The notes beneath the pieces are model-generated. The model searched no databases. It had not been told where the DNA came from and worked only from the letters and a program-made list of their open reading frames with translations. The position numbers and the translations under genes were made by a program. Positions 26,042-34,440 of a DNA stretch of 64,000 bases are shown here, one piece after another. Source of the stretch: Clostridia bacterium (GTDB taxonomy: Bacteria; Bacillota; Clostridia; Oscillospirales; CAG-272). Positions within the stretch are counted from its first letter, which is position 1. Every line of letters starts with the position of its first letter. The stretch spans positions 1-64,000 of the forward strand of contig JAFUQP010000037.1 in the NCBI GenBank assembly GCA_017472305.1, given 5' to 3'.

Positions 26042-27190
26042 ATGGATTATAATGAGCTTGAAAAAAGACTGATAGAAATACGAAGGTCGCTTCACTCCTC
26101 GCCCGAATGCGGCTTTAACCTGCCGAAAACGCTCGGGATAATTAAAGAGGTGCTGAAAAGAGAGGGGATTGGCTTCAGAGGCGTCGGCAGAGCAGGGCTT
26201 GTCGCTGATATTTTGGGCGGGAAGGGGAATGATGCGAAGATAGAGGTGCTTCTTCGCGCCGATACCGACGCACTTCCGATTGAGGAGAAGGCCGAGCTGC
26301 CCTTTGCCGCGAAAAACGGAAATATGCACGCATGCGGTCACGACCTGCATACTGCAATGCTTCTCGGAGCTGCGATTATATTGAGGGGGGAGAGAGAAAG
26401 GCTTCCGTACGGTGTCCGTCTTGTCTTTCAGCCTGCCGAGGAAGAGCTTTCGGGCGCCTGTGATATGCTCGGCGCGGGACTCTTCTCGGATATTAGCCCA
26501 CGTCTTGCGCTTGCGCTTCACGTCGGTGTCGGAAGAAATATGTCGGTAGGAAAGGTTACTGTACCTGCTGCGGGGACCTCCTCTCCGGCGGCTAAATTCT
26601 TTAAAATTACACTTCTGGGAAAGAGCGCGCACGGAGCTATGCCGGCTCTTGGAACCGATGCGCTGCTTGCCGCGGCGGACCTTCGTGTTCAGCTTGCGAG
26701 GACTGTCGGTGAAGAGGACGGAATACTTACCGTGGGCAGAATTCGCGGCGGTGAGGCGGCAGGTGCAATCGCCGATTATACAGAACTGTCCGGCTCTATG
26801 CGGGCGGCAAGCGAGGAGAAGCTTCAAAGCCTTGAAAAACACGTCAAGAGGCTTATCTCGGAGTGTGAGAGGCGGCACTCGGTAAAGGCGGCGTACAGTG
26901 TGGACGGCGAAACCGTGCCGCTTGAAATTAACGAAAAAGCACGCGAGCATCTTATAGCCGCAGTCAGCCTTACGGAAGGCGCGGAGGCGGTTTTACCCGA
27001 CACGAATATGGCGGGCGGGTCTGAGGATTTTGCATATATTTCAAGACTCGTGCCTTCAGCGTACGCGGTAGTAGGGGCAGGGGACGGCGGCGGATATCCG
27101 CTGCATAACGGTCGCGTTGTGTTCGACGAGCGAGCAATAATTATCGGCGCAAAAATTCTTGCCGCCTTTGCTAGCTCCCTTGAAGAATAA
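26042..27190 (+). CDS. M20 family amidohydrolase (N-acyl amino acid/hippurate type)
   Basis: In this 382-residue metallopeptidase-fold amidohydrolase, the metal-binding motif MHACGHDLHTAMLLGA lies near residue 96 and VFQPAEEELSGA near 130. The dimerisation domain runs from about 175 to 285 (GKSAHGAMPALGTDALLAA). The late SEDFAYISRLVPSAY supplies the C-terminal metal ligand region. Such enzymes cleave acyl or aryl groups from amino acids. There is no signal peptide, so it is cytoplasmic. It stands alone, with a shared terminator after it. Substrate not determined. Confidence 0.9.
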   Translation: MDYNELEKRLIEIRRSLHSSPECGFNLPKTLGIIKEVLKREGIGFRGVGRAGLVADILGGKGNDAKIEVLLRADTDALPIEEKAELPFAAKNGNMHACGHDLHTAMLLGAAIILRGERERLPYGVRLVFQPAEEELSGACDMLGAGLFSDISPRLALALHVGVGRNMSVGKVTVPAAGTSSPAAKFFKITLLGKSAHGAMPALGTDALLAAADLRVQLARTVGEEDGILTVGRIRGGEAAGAIADYTELSGSMRAASEEKLQSLEKHVKRLISECERRHSVKAAYSVDGETVPLEINEKAREHLIAAVSLTEGAEAVLPDTNMAGGSEDFAYISRLVPSAYAVVGAGDGGGYPLHNGRVVFDERAIIIGAKILAAFASSLEE

Positions 27191-27220
27191 AGCTTTCAGA
27201 AAACTGTTTAAAGCAAAATA

Positions 27221-27265
27221 AAAAGTGGAGATGCCGATTTTCACAGTATCTCCACTTGTTTTTTA
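27221..27265. terminator. Bidirectional terminator between M20 amidohydrolase and RHH gene
   Basis: AAGTGGAGAT (27223-27232) pairs with ATCTCCACTT (27248-27257). Ts follow on the plus side, and As precede the stem, which become Ts for the minus strand. Confidence 0.85.
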
Positions 27266-27299
27266 TTCGGTTATGCCTAAATACGAAAGCCTCAAACTT

Positions 27300-27485
27300 T
27301 TATTCTGCCTCGTTATTTGCACCGCTTTTTGGATATTTCCGCTTAACGCACTCGTTCAAAAGATATTCAATCTGTCCGTTCACGGAGCGAAATTCTTCCT
27401 CTGCCCACTCTGCAAGTGCGGCATACAGTCTTGGTGACAGACGCAGAGGAACCTGTTTTTTCGCCTTATCGTTCTGCTCGCTCAT
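27300..27485 (-). CDS. Arc/ribbon-helix-helix-type small DNA-binding protein
   Basis: The 61-residue protein has the RHH pattern [42 protein letters not shown]: a beta strand with alternating polar residues followed by two helices, as in Arc and MetJ. Such proteins bind palindromic operators as dimers. Its ATG overlaps the SPFH stop, so it is the second gene of a two-gene operon. The operon promoter carries repeated TGATATCA half-sites, good candidates for its own operator. This pairing with SPFH genes occurs in other Clostridia; its role is not established. Confidence 0.8.
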   Translation of the reverse strand: MSEQNDKAKKQVPLRLSPRLYAALAEWAEEEFRSVNGQIEYLLNECVKRKYPKSGANNEAE

Positions 27486-28498
27486 CAGTAAAGGCTGCCC
27501 GAGTTAACCACGGGAGTTGCTTCCTTGTTACCGCAGAGAACCACGAGAAGATTAGATACCATTGCCGCCTTTCTCTCGTCGTCGAGAACTACGGTATCGT
27601 TTTCGGCAAGACGCTGGAGTGCCATCTCAACCATACCTACAGCACCGTCAACAATCATTCTTCTTGCGTCGATAATAGCAGATGCCTGCTGGCGCTGAAG
27701 CATTACAGCCGCAATCTCGGGAGCGTATGCAAGATAGGTAATTCTTGCCTCTACAATCTCAATGCCAGCCTCGTTTACTCTTTCCTGAATTTCTGCTCTT
27801 ATTCTTTCGGCAACAACCTCAGACGAGCCGCGAAGGCTTCCGTCGTCGGCACAGCCGTCACCCGTGGTATCGACGTTAGGCGCGACGTCGTAGGGGTAAA
27901 CTCTTACAACGTTACGGAGTGCGCTGTCGCACTGAAGCGAGAGGAATTCCTTGTAGTTGTCTACGTTAAATACCGCCTTTGCAGTGTCAACTATTCTCCA
28001 GGTTACCGCAATTCCAATCTCAACGGGGTTGCCGAGGCAATCGTTGATTTTCTGTCTTGCGTTGTTGAGTGTCATAATCTTAAGAGAAATCTTGTTGGAG
28101 AGCATAGACAAATCAACGTTAGCGTTTGCCGCGTTCTGAAGGAAGGACTGTGGAGTTGAAACGTCCGCGCTCTGATTGAGCTTAGTCTTTGCAGCGGGGT
28201 TGAAGCTCGAGGAGAAGGGGTTTACCCAATAGAAGCCGTCGCCCTTTATCGTTCCTACGTACTTACCGAAGAGGGTAATTACAAGTGCCTCCTGGGGCTT
28301 GAGTATACGAAGACCGACAAGCGGTATCCACATAACGCAAAGTGCGATAATGCCGACTATAAGAAGTGCCGAGGGGGCTTCGTCGGTTGATAAAATCGCG
28401 CCGTAGATAATGAGTGCTACAGAGGCAAGCTCGAGAGCAATAGAGAGAAGCATAACGAGCATACCGCGCTTTTTGGTGGTGAGAATTTTTTCGTTCAT
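27485..28498 (-). CDS. SPFH/stomatin-type membrane protein
   Basis: The 337-residue protein has two hydrophobic N-terminal segments (about 12-36 and 42-62, [20 protein letters not shown] and [19 protein letters not shown]). An SPFH domain follows ([25 protein letters not shown] onward) with [25 protein letters not shown] features around 225-260. The C-terminal coiled part is [22 protein letters not shown] proteins form large membrane-associated rings or scaffolds. It overlaps the RHH gene by one base. GAAAGGAAC precedes the ATG. Precise function unknown. Confidence 0.88.
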   Translation of the reverse strand: MNEKILTTKKRGMLVMLLSIALELASVALIIYGAILSTDEAPSALLIVGIIALCVMWIPLVGLRILKPQEALVITLFGKYVGTIKGDGFYWVNPFSSSFNPAAKTKLNQSADVSTPQSFLQNAANANVDLSMLSNKISLKIMTLNNARQKINDCLGNPVEIGIAVTWRIVDTAKAVFNVDNYKEFLSLQCDSALRNVVRVYPYDVAPNVDTTGDGCADDGSLRGSSEVVAERIRAEIQERVNEAGIEIVEARITYLAYAPEIAAVMLQRQQASAIIDARRMIVDGAVGMVEMALQRLAENDTVVLDDERKAAMVSNLLVVLCGNKEATPVVNSGSLY

Positions 28499-28524
28499 AG
28501 TGACTGTTCCTTTCGATATTTTAT

Positions 28525-28563
28525 TGATATCATAATGATATCACAAATCGCTTTGTTTGTCAA
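28525..28563 (-). promoter_or_regulatory. SPFH-RHH operon promoter with repeated TGATATCA half-sites
   Basis: Minus-strand TTGACA (28563-28558), 17-base spacer, TATCAT (28540-28535). Two copies of the self-complementary octamer TGATATCA (28525-28532, 28536-28543) separated by three bases cover the -10 and start site, so repressor binding there would block transcription. Confidence 0.8.
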
Positions 28564-28653
28564 TAGCTTTACAAAAAATAACTTAAATAACATTTTTTAC
28601 AGGTAAATTTAATAAAAATTCAGTCTTAAGAATAAAAACTTATGCTTACTCTA

Positions 28654-28683
28654 TTGACAAATATATATAAAATATGGTATGAT
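28654..28683 (+). promoter_or_regulatory. Promoter of the sugar-kinase operon
   Basis: TTGACA (28654-28659), 18-base spacer, TATGAT (28678-28683). The kinase starts about 70 bases downstream. No operator repeat is evident. Confidence 0.7.
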
Positions 28684-28751
28684 AAATTGAATGGTAAACA
28701 AACGCAAAACGAAACCAAAACGAAAGTCTCGGTATAAAGGATTTTGTGAAT

Positions 28752-30179
28752 ATGGAAAACAAGAAGTATTTAGGAATAGATATCGGAACAACCTCGCTTA
28801 AGGCGGCGGTGTTCAACTCTAAGGGTGAGAGGCTCGGACTGGTCGTTAAGGACTACACGCTCGACACCGATTCCGAAACGGGATACATAGAATTTGACGC
28901 TATGCGTTACGTCGAAATGTGCCGCGAGGCAATAAGAGAGCTTACGGACAGCTGCGGAAAAATCGACGCGCTATCGGTTGATACGCAGGGCGAAACGCTC
29001 ATTTTCACCGACGAAGGCGGAAAGCCGCTGATGCCGGCTATCGTTTGGCTTGATAACAGAGCCGATAAGGAAGCCGACGCTATCCGCGCGCACTTCGGCG
29101 GAGAGCTTGTTTACAACGTAACCGGACAGGCTGAAATTGCCGCCGGCTGGCCTGCCTCGAAGCTTCTTTGGCTTAAGAACAACTCTCCCGAGTTGTTTTC
29201 AAGGGTAAAGAAAATCTTCCTTCTTGAGGACTTTATTTTATATAATCTTACCGGCAACTTTGTCACCGAGGGAACTATACAGTCTTCGTCGCTCTATTAC
29301 GATATAACGAAGGGCGACTGGTGGGACGGAATGCTCGAGTTTATCGGGGTCAGCCGTGAGATGCTCCCGAAAATCGTCGAGAGCGTAACTGCCGTCGGCG
29401 AGTACGAGGGAATTACCGTCGTTTCGGGAATGCTTGACCAGATTGCGGGTACAATCGGAGCCGGCGTTACCTCTGAGGACAAAATCAGCGAAATGACGGG
29501 AACCATTATGGCGGTCTGCGTTATGACCGACAAAATTCCGCCCTACAACCCCGAGAGTATAGTTCCTTGCCACCTTCACGCTATCAAGGGAAAATACTGC
29601 CTCATTCTTTGCTCATCTACCGCGGGAATGGCGCTTAAATGGTTCAAAAATCAGTTTGCCGAGGGCTACTCCTTCAAGGAGCTTGACGCTATGGCAAAGG
29701 ATATCGCCCCGGGCTCTGACGGACTTGTTATGCTGCCGTACTTCTGCGGCTCGTCAACTCCCGTATATAACCCCTCGGCGCGTGCGGTGTTTGCGGGAAT
29801 TGACCTCTCGCACGGCAGAGGACACTTTGCAAGAGCGATTATGGAGGCTATCGCCTTCAATCTCCGTCAGAACCTCGAGGAGGTTTCGGGTGATAAGGTT
29901 AAGGAGCTTCGCATTACGGGCGGCGGCGCGTCGAGTCCTCTTTGGGCTACGATAAAGGCAGACGTCGTGAAAAAGGAGCTTTCCACGCTTGCCGAGGGCG
30001 AAACCGCCTGCCTCGGTACGGCACTGTGTGCGGCGGTTGGTATCGGCGACTTTGAGAGCATTGAGGCGGCGGCTGACAGTATAGTCAGAACCGCGAAAAC
30101 CTACGCTCCGACGGGTGCCGACTACGAGGCGGCTTACGCGCGCTACTGCGAGCTTGACCGCAAAATGAACGTGAAATAA
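28752..30179 (+). CDS. FGGY family carbohydrate kinase
   Basis: The 475-residue two-domain sugar kinase begins YLGIDIGTTSLKAAVF (phosphate 1 loop). It has ALSVDTQGETLIF and AIVWLDNRADKEAD in the sugar-binding half. The C-terminal half has EMTGTIMAVCVM and RITGGGASSPLWATIKADV (adenosine region). The general pattern is xylulokinase- or LsrK-like, but the substrate cannot be read. ATG 28752 has AAAGGA upstream at good spacing; a GTG two codons earlier is too close. It opens a plus-strand run with two isomerases, a YjbQ protein and an aldolase. Confidence 0.88.
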   Translation: MENKKYLGIDIGTTSLKAAVFNSKGERLGLVVKDYTLDTDSETGYIEFDAMRYVEMCREAIRELTDSCGKIDALSVDTQGETLIFTDEGGKPLMPAIVWLDNRADKEADAIRAHFGGELVYNVTGQAEIAAGWPASKLLWLKNNSPELFSRVKKIFLLEDFILYNLTGNFVTEGTIQSSSLYYDITKGDWWDGMLEFIGVSREMLPKIVESVTAVGEYEGITVVSGMLDQIAGTIGAGVTSEDKISEMTGTIMAVCVMTDKIPPYNPESIVPCHLHAIKGKYCLILCSSTAGMALKWFKNQFAEGYSFKELDAMAKDIAPGSDGLVMLPYFCGSSTPVYNPSARAVFAGIDLSHGRGHFARAIMEAIAFNLRQNLEEVSGDKVKELRITGGGASSPLWATIKADVVKKELSTLAEGETACLGTALCAAVGIGDFESIEAAADSIVRTAKTYAPTGADYEAAYARYCELDRKMNVK

Positions 30180-30205
30180 TAAAAAATTACATACAGGAGG
30201 CTTTT

Positions 30206-30910
30206 ATGCTTAAGAACTACAAAATCCGCGCGCCTTACTTTGAGATTGGCCCCAAGTGCTTTATGTGGGGCGAGCGTATGCTCAAGCTCGCAAAGGCGGT
30301 TGATAAGATTGCTGCAAAGTACGACCTCGACGTCATACTTACTCCCCAGTACGCAGATATCCGTCTTATAGCCGAGAATACCGAGCGCGTGCACGTTTAC
30401 GCGCAGCACATGGACTCTCTCTATCCCGGACGCGGACTTGGCTCGGTGCTTCCCGAGTCTGTTAAGGAGGCAGGCGCTGTCGGCGTTATGCTTAACCACG
30501 CAGAGAAGAAGCTTACCCTTGACGAAATCAAGGCGACGATTGCCAGAGCCGACGAGGTGGGACTTGCTACCATCGTTTGCGCTGACTCGGTTGAGGAAAT
30601 CAGACAGGTCGCTCTCCTTGCTCCCAACCTTATCGTTGCAGAGCCCACCGAGCTTATCGGAACGGGTGTTGCAAGCGATATGAAGTACGTTAAGGACACA
30701 ATTGAAGCCGTAAGACTTATCAACCCCGACATTATGGTGCTTCAGGGCGCGGGAATTTCCGGTCCCGAGGACGTTGCTAACGTTATCAGAGCAGGCGCAC
30801 AGGCTACGGGCTGCACGAGCGGCGTTATGAAGGCTGCCGACCCCGAGGCTGCTGCCGAGGAGATGCTCTACACTCTTAGAAAGACCTGGGACGAGGTGAA
30901 CGGAAAGTGA
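30206..30910 (+). CDS. Triose-phosphate-isomerase-like sugar phosphate isomerase
   Basis: This 234-residue TIM barrel is shorter than bacterial TpiA (about 250) and closer to the archaeal layout. Likely catalytic residues are the Lys of EIGPKCFMWG near residue 17, the His of VMLNHAEKKL near 97, and the Glu of LIVAEPTELIGTG near 150. Phosphate-binding VLQGAGISG and TGCTSGVMKA follow. Related enzymes outside glycolysis isomerise tetrulose or other ketose phosphates. AGGAGG precedes the ATG. Its stop overlaps the start of the SIS gene (TGATG). Substrate unknown; glycolytic use is possible but unlikely in this context. Confidence 0.8.
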   Translation: MLKNYKIRAPYFEIGPKCFMWGERMLKLAKAVDKIAAKYDLDVILTPQYADIRLIAENTERVHVYAQHMDSLYPGRGLGSVLPESVKEAGAVGVMLNHAEKKLTLDEIKATIARADEVGLATIVCADSVEEIRQVALLAPNLIVAEPTELIGTGVASDMKYVKDTIEAVRLINPDIMVLQGAGISGPEDVANVIRAGAQATGCTSGVMKAADPEAAAEEMLYTLRKTWDEVNGK

Positions 30911-31503
30911 TGGAATCGGCTCTTAATCAGGCATTTGACGCCTTCCGCATAGAGGCGGAGTCGCTTCTTGAAACCGCAAAGGTTCTTGACAGGGAAGAGA
31001 TGCGCCGTGCGGTTGAGGTGCTTGCGAAGGCAGAGAGAATTGCGGCATCGGGCTGCGGTCACTCGGGCATCGCATGCAGACACTTCGCTCATCTTATGTG
31101 CTGCGCTGAGCGTCCTGCGAGATTCCTTTCTCCCGCGGAGGCAGTTCACGGCGGTCTTGGCTGTATGAAGAAGGGCGACGTTATGATTATGGCGTCCCGC
31201 GGCGGAAAGACCGACGAGCTTATGACTATAATCGACGTTTGTAAGACGAAGGGCGTAACGCTTATCGGCGTTACCGAAAACCTTGAGTCACCTCTTGCAA
31301 AAAGCTCGGATATCGTGCTCGCAATGAAGGTTACCAAGGAATGTGACAAGTATAACTGCCAGGGAACGACGAGCTTTGCGGTAACAAGCGCAATCTTCGA
31401 CGCGCTCCAGACGGCGCTTATCGAGTACACGGGATATCAGAAGATGGACTTTGCTCTTATTCATCCGGGCGGAGCCGTCGGAAAAAGACTTAATAATAAG
31501 TAA
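30910..31503 (+). CDS. SIS domain sugar isomerase (KpsF/GutQ-like, no CBS domains)
   Basis: This 197-residue single SIS domain contains RIAASGCGHSGIACRHFAHLM near the N-terminus and MIMASRGGKTDELMTII around 95. Its C-terminal FALIHPGGAVGKRL matches the HPGGALG of arabinose-5-phosphate isomerases. Those enzymes carry two CBS domains, which are absent. It may interconvert a ketose and an aldose phosphate downstream of the kinase. The ATG shares bases with the stop of the upstream isomerase; a GTG one codon earlier is the alternative. Confidence 0.82.
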   Translation: MESALNQAFDAFRIEAESLLETAKVLDREEMRRAVEVLAKAERIAASGCGHSGIACRHFAHLMCCAERPARFLSPAEAVHGGLGCMKKGDVMIMASRGGKTDELMTIIDVCKTKGVTLIGVTENLESPLAKSSDIVLAMKVTKECDKYNCQGTTSFAVTSAIFDALQTALIEYTGYQKMDFALIHPGGAVGKRLNNK

Positions 31504-31596
31504 TTTTTACCGGGACACAGGCAGAGCCTTCGGTAAAAGGATTTCAAAGCAAAAATAAAATTAAAATAAATATTTTCATAAAGGAGAACAAAACAA

Positions 31597-32217
31597 ATGG
31601 AATTCAAGGTTTATCAAAAGGAAATCGAGCTTCAGTCGAGAGGTTGGATACCCACCTTCCACGACGTAACTAGCGACATTCTTCACATCGTAGAGGCATC
31701 GGGCATCAAGAACGGCACCGTATGCATCGCATCTCACCACACCACCTGCTCGGTAATGGTTCAGGAATGCTCTCACGACGTTGATTCCTTCGACCTCGAG
31801 TATCTTCAGCACGACCTTCTCGACATTATGAGAAAGCTTATCCCCGATTTCGCGGAGGAGCATCAGTACCGTCACCCCGGTCCTATCCACTCGAAGTTCG
31901 GCAGATACGTAAACGAGCCCGGTGACTTCACCAGCATGAACACCGACGGCCACCTTCGCAGCTGCTTCTTCGGCAGAAGCGAAACCATGACCATCAAGGA
32001 CGGTGTTCTTGACGGCGGCGAGTTCGCTCACGTTTACTTCATTGACTGGGACCACGTAAGAGCACGCAGAAGACAGCTTAACGTTACCGTTATGGGTACT
32101 ACCGAGGCTATAGAGGACAGAAAGTACAATAACGGCGAGGTTGTTAATACTCTCCGCAGATTCACCGACGAGGAGAAGGGCGACGACGTTCACTACACCC
32201 TTCAGTGGAAGAGATAA
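31597..32217 (+). CDS. YjbQ/UPF0047 family protein, long form
   Basis: The 206-residue protein contains the YjbQ core: IASHHTTCSVMVQECSHD near 45, HPGPIHSKFGRYVN near 90, GDFTSMNTDGHLRSCFFG near 108 and the ending HVYFIDWDHVRARRRQLNVTVMGT. Typical YjbQ proteins are about 135 residues, so this is an extended version with an added C-terminal tail. Some members show weak thiamine-phosphate synthase activity; the true role is disputed. AAAGGAG precedes the ATG. An inverted repeat TTTTACCG/CGGTAAAA lies in the upstream gap (31505-31538). Confidence 0.8.
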   Translation: MEFKVYQKEIELQSRGWIPTFHDVTSDILHIVEASGIKNGTVCIASHHTTCSVMVQECSHDVDSFDLEYLQHDLLDIMRKLIPDFAEEHQYRHPGPIHSKFGRYVNEPGDFTSMNTDGHLRSCFFGRSETMTIKDGVLDGGEFAHVYFIDWDHVRARRRQLNVTVMGTTEAIEDRKYNNGEVVNTLRRFTDEEKGDDVHYTLQWKR

Positions 32218-32278
32218 TCGCGTAGCTTTTCTACATATATATTAAATAAAACAATAGACTTATAAAAACATAACAGAC

Positions 32279-32305
32279 TCGGGCGCACGGTTACTGTGCG
32301 CTCGG
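32279..32305 (+). promoter_or_regulatory. Hairpin between yjbQ-like and aldolase genes
   Basis: GCGCAC (32283-32288) pairs with GTGCGC (32296-32301), with flanking pairs. No T tract follows, so it is not a standard terminator and may be a stability or processing hairpin within the operon. Confidence 0.4.
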
Positions 32306-32327
32306 GCGAAATAAGACGGTTAAGCAA

Positions 32328-33017
32328 ATGAGAATACTACTTGATACGGCAGATTTAGAAAAAATCGAATACTTCAATCTTCATTACCCGATTGAGGGGG
32401 TTACCACCAACCCGACAATCCTTGCAAAGGAAGGCGGCGACGTCGTTGAGCTTCTTCACAAAATCCGCGCGATTATCGGCGAGGATAAGGAGCTTCACGT
32501 TCAGGTAACCGAGAAGACCTTTGAGAGAATAGTCAGGGAAGCCGAGGCAATCGTCGCGGCATTCGGCAAGAATACCTTCGTAAAAATTCCCGCAACCGAC
32601 GTAGGACTTCGCGCAACGAAGTACCTCTCGGACAAGGGAATAGGCGTTACTGTCACCGCAGTGCTTACCGCGGCGCAGGGAATGCTTGCATCTAATTCAG
32701 GCGCGTCCTACGTTGCACCCTACATCAGCCGCTCGGAGAACCTCTGTGCGGACGGTGTCGGAACGGTTGCCGATATTGCCGAGATTTTCTCGAAGTCAAA
32801 CGCTAAGACGCAGATTCTTGCGGCGTCCTTCAAGACCGCAAAGGAGGTTCTCGACGTTGCGGTTGCAGGCTGTCACGCGGCGACTATCGGCTCAACTATT
32901 ATGCAGATGCTCATAACCCATACGACAACCGACACATCAATTGCAGGCTTTGACCGCGATTGGCGCGAGGCGTTCGGCGAGGAGAGCCTGCTCGAGCGAC
33001 TTGAGAAGAAGGCTTGA
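32328..33017 (+). CDS. Fructose-6-phosphate aldolase/transaldolase-like enzyme
   Basis: The 229-residue small class I aldolase barrel has the N-terminal LLDTADLEKI and GVTTNPTILAKEG, and the Schiff-base Lys in FVKIPATDVGL near residue 85. VQVTEKT carries Gln where transaldolases have Glu, and VAPYISR carries the Tyr characteristic of FSA. These two residues favour fructose-6-phosphate-aldolase chemistry (release or capture of dihydroxyacetone-type ketones) over transaldolase. C-terminal ILAASFKTAKEVLDVAVAGC is standard. It closes the sugar-phosphate half of the cluster. Substrate is inferred only as a ketose phosphate. Confidence 0.83.
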   Translation: MRILLDTADLEKIEYFNLHYPIEGVTTNPTILAKEGGDVVELLHKIRAIIGEDKELHVQVTEKTFERIVREAEAIVAAFGKNTFVKIPATDVGLRATKYLSDKGIGVTVTAVLTAAQGMLASNSGASYVAPYISRSENLCADGVGTVADIAEIFSKSNAKTQILAASFKTAKEVLDVAVAGCHAATIGSTIMQMLITHTTTDTSIAGFDRDWREAFGEESLLERLEKKA

Positions 33018-33088
33018 TTTTGTTCTGCCACGCTTTATATATCTAAATTTTAATTTTAGGCTCTTTTGAGCCTTGAAAGGAAACAATT

Positions 33089-34426
33089 ATGGCTACACTT
33101 GTAATTATGCCCCGTCAGGGACAGAGCGTTGAGAGCTGCATAATTACCGCTTTTAACGTAAAGGTTGGCGACGAGGTAAAGAAGGGTGACACCCTCTTCT
33201 CCTACGAAACCGACAAGTCCTCCTTTGACGAGCCAAGCCCCGAGGACGGCAAGGTTCTTGCTATCTTCAAGGAAGAGGGCGACGACGTTCCCTGTCTTGA
33301 GAACGTTCTCGTTCTTGGCGCTGACGGAGAGGATATTTCGGCGCTCGTCGCGGCTTCTGCTACCCAAGAGGAAGCAGCGGCACCCGCGGCTGTAGAGGCG
33401 GCACCCGCAGCACAGCCCGAGAAGGCAGCAGCCGTTGAGGCTCCCGCGGCTACCGACGTAAAGGTAAGCGGAGCAATCTCCCCGAGAGCAAGACTTCTCG
33501 CTGAAAAGACACACGTTGACCTTCTTAAGGCGACCCCCACGGGCCCCGACGGAAGAATTATTGAAAGAGACGTTCAGAGGCTCTGCGACCTCGGACTTAC
33601 CGTTTCCCCTGCTGCAAAGGACGGCTACACCGCAGCTGTTGAGGGCACGGGAATTAACGGCAAGGTTGTTCTTGCTGACCTTAACGCTCCCGCGGCTCCC
33701 GCAGCGGCTGCCGAGGCTTCGGTTGACGCTCCCGAGTACGAGGACGTCAAGCTCCCGAACATCAGAAAGGTTATCGCAAAGTCTATGCATCAGTCGCTTT
33801 CGACTATGGCACAGCTTACGCTCAATACCTCCTTCGACGCATCGAAGCTTCTTGCGCTCCGCGCATCTCTTAAGGCTGGAGCAGAGAAGATGGGGCTTGC
33901 GAACATCACCCTCAACGATATGGTGCTCTTTGCGGTTTCTAAGGTTCTTCTTTCTCACAAGGACCTCAACGCGCACTACCTTGACGACACTATGAGATAC
34001 TTCAAGAATGTCAATATCGGTATCGCGGTTGACACTCCGAGAGGACTTATGGTTCCTACTGTGTTCGCTTCGAACAAGCTCTCTCTTAACGACCTCTCCC
34101 GCGAGGCGAAGGCAGTTATCACAGAGGCACAGAACGGCACGATTAACCCCGACAAGCTTAAGGGCGCGTCCTTCACGGTTACAAACCTCGGCTCGCTCGG
34201 CATCGAGAGCTTCACTCCCGTAATCAATCCCCCTCAGACCGGTATTCTCGGCGTTTGCGGAATTACCAGAAGGGTTAAGGAGGTAGACGGAGAGGACGTA
34301 ACCTATCCTGCAATGGGACTTTCTCTTACCTTCGACCACAGAGCTCTTGACGGCGCTCCCGCGGCTAAGTTCCTTAAGGAGCTTTGCTTCGCGCTTGAAA
34401 ACTTCGACCTTCTTATGACGAAGTAA
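33089..34426 (+). CDS. 2-oxoacid dehydrogenase dihydrolipoyl acyltransferase (E2)
   Basis: The 445-residue protein has an N-terminal lipoyl domain (1-80) with the lipoylated Lys in YETDKSSFD near 46. An Ala/Pro/Glu-rich hinge (about 88-125) follows. The peripheral subunit-binding domain is SPRARLLAEKTHVDLLKATPTGPDGRIIERDV, and a second Ala-rich linker leads to the catalytic core (about 225-445) with the active-site His-Asp in FDHRALDGAPAA. It transfers acyl groups to CoA. GAAAGGAAAC precedes the ATG. E3 starts 14 bases downstream. Confidence 0.94.
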   Translation: MATLVIMPRQGQSVESCIITAFNVKVGDEVKKGDTLFSYETDKSSFDEPSPEDGKVLAIFKEEGDDVPCLENVLVLGADGEDISALVAASATQEEAAAPAAVEAAPAAQPEKAAAVEAPAATDVKVSGAISPRARLLAEKTHVDLLKATPTGPDGRIIERDVQRLCDLGLTVSPAAKDGYTAAVEGTGINGKVVLADLNAPAAPAAAAEASVDAPEYEDVKLPNIRKVIAKSMHQSLSTMAQLTLNTSFDASKLLALRASLKAGAEKMGLANITLNDMVLFAVSKVLLSHKDLNAHYLDDTMRYFKNVNIGIAVDTPRGLMVPTVFASNKLSLNDLSREAKAVITEAQNGTINPDKLKGASFTVTNLGSLGIESFTPVINPPQTGILGVCGITRRVKEVDGEDVTYPAMGLSLTFDHRALDGAPAAKFLKELCFALENFDLLMTK

Positions 34427-34440
34427 TCGGGAGGGGAAGA

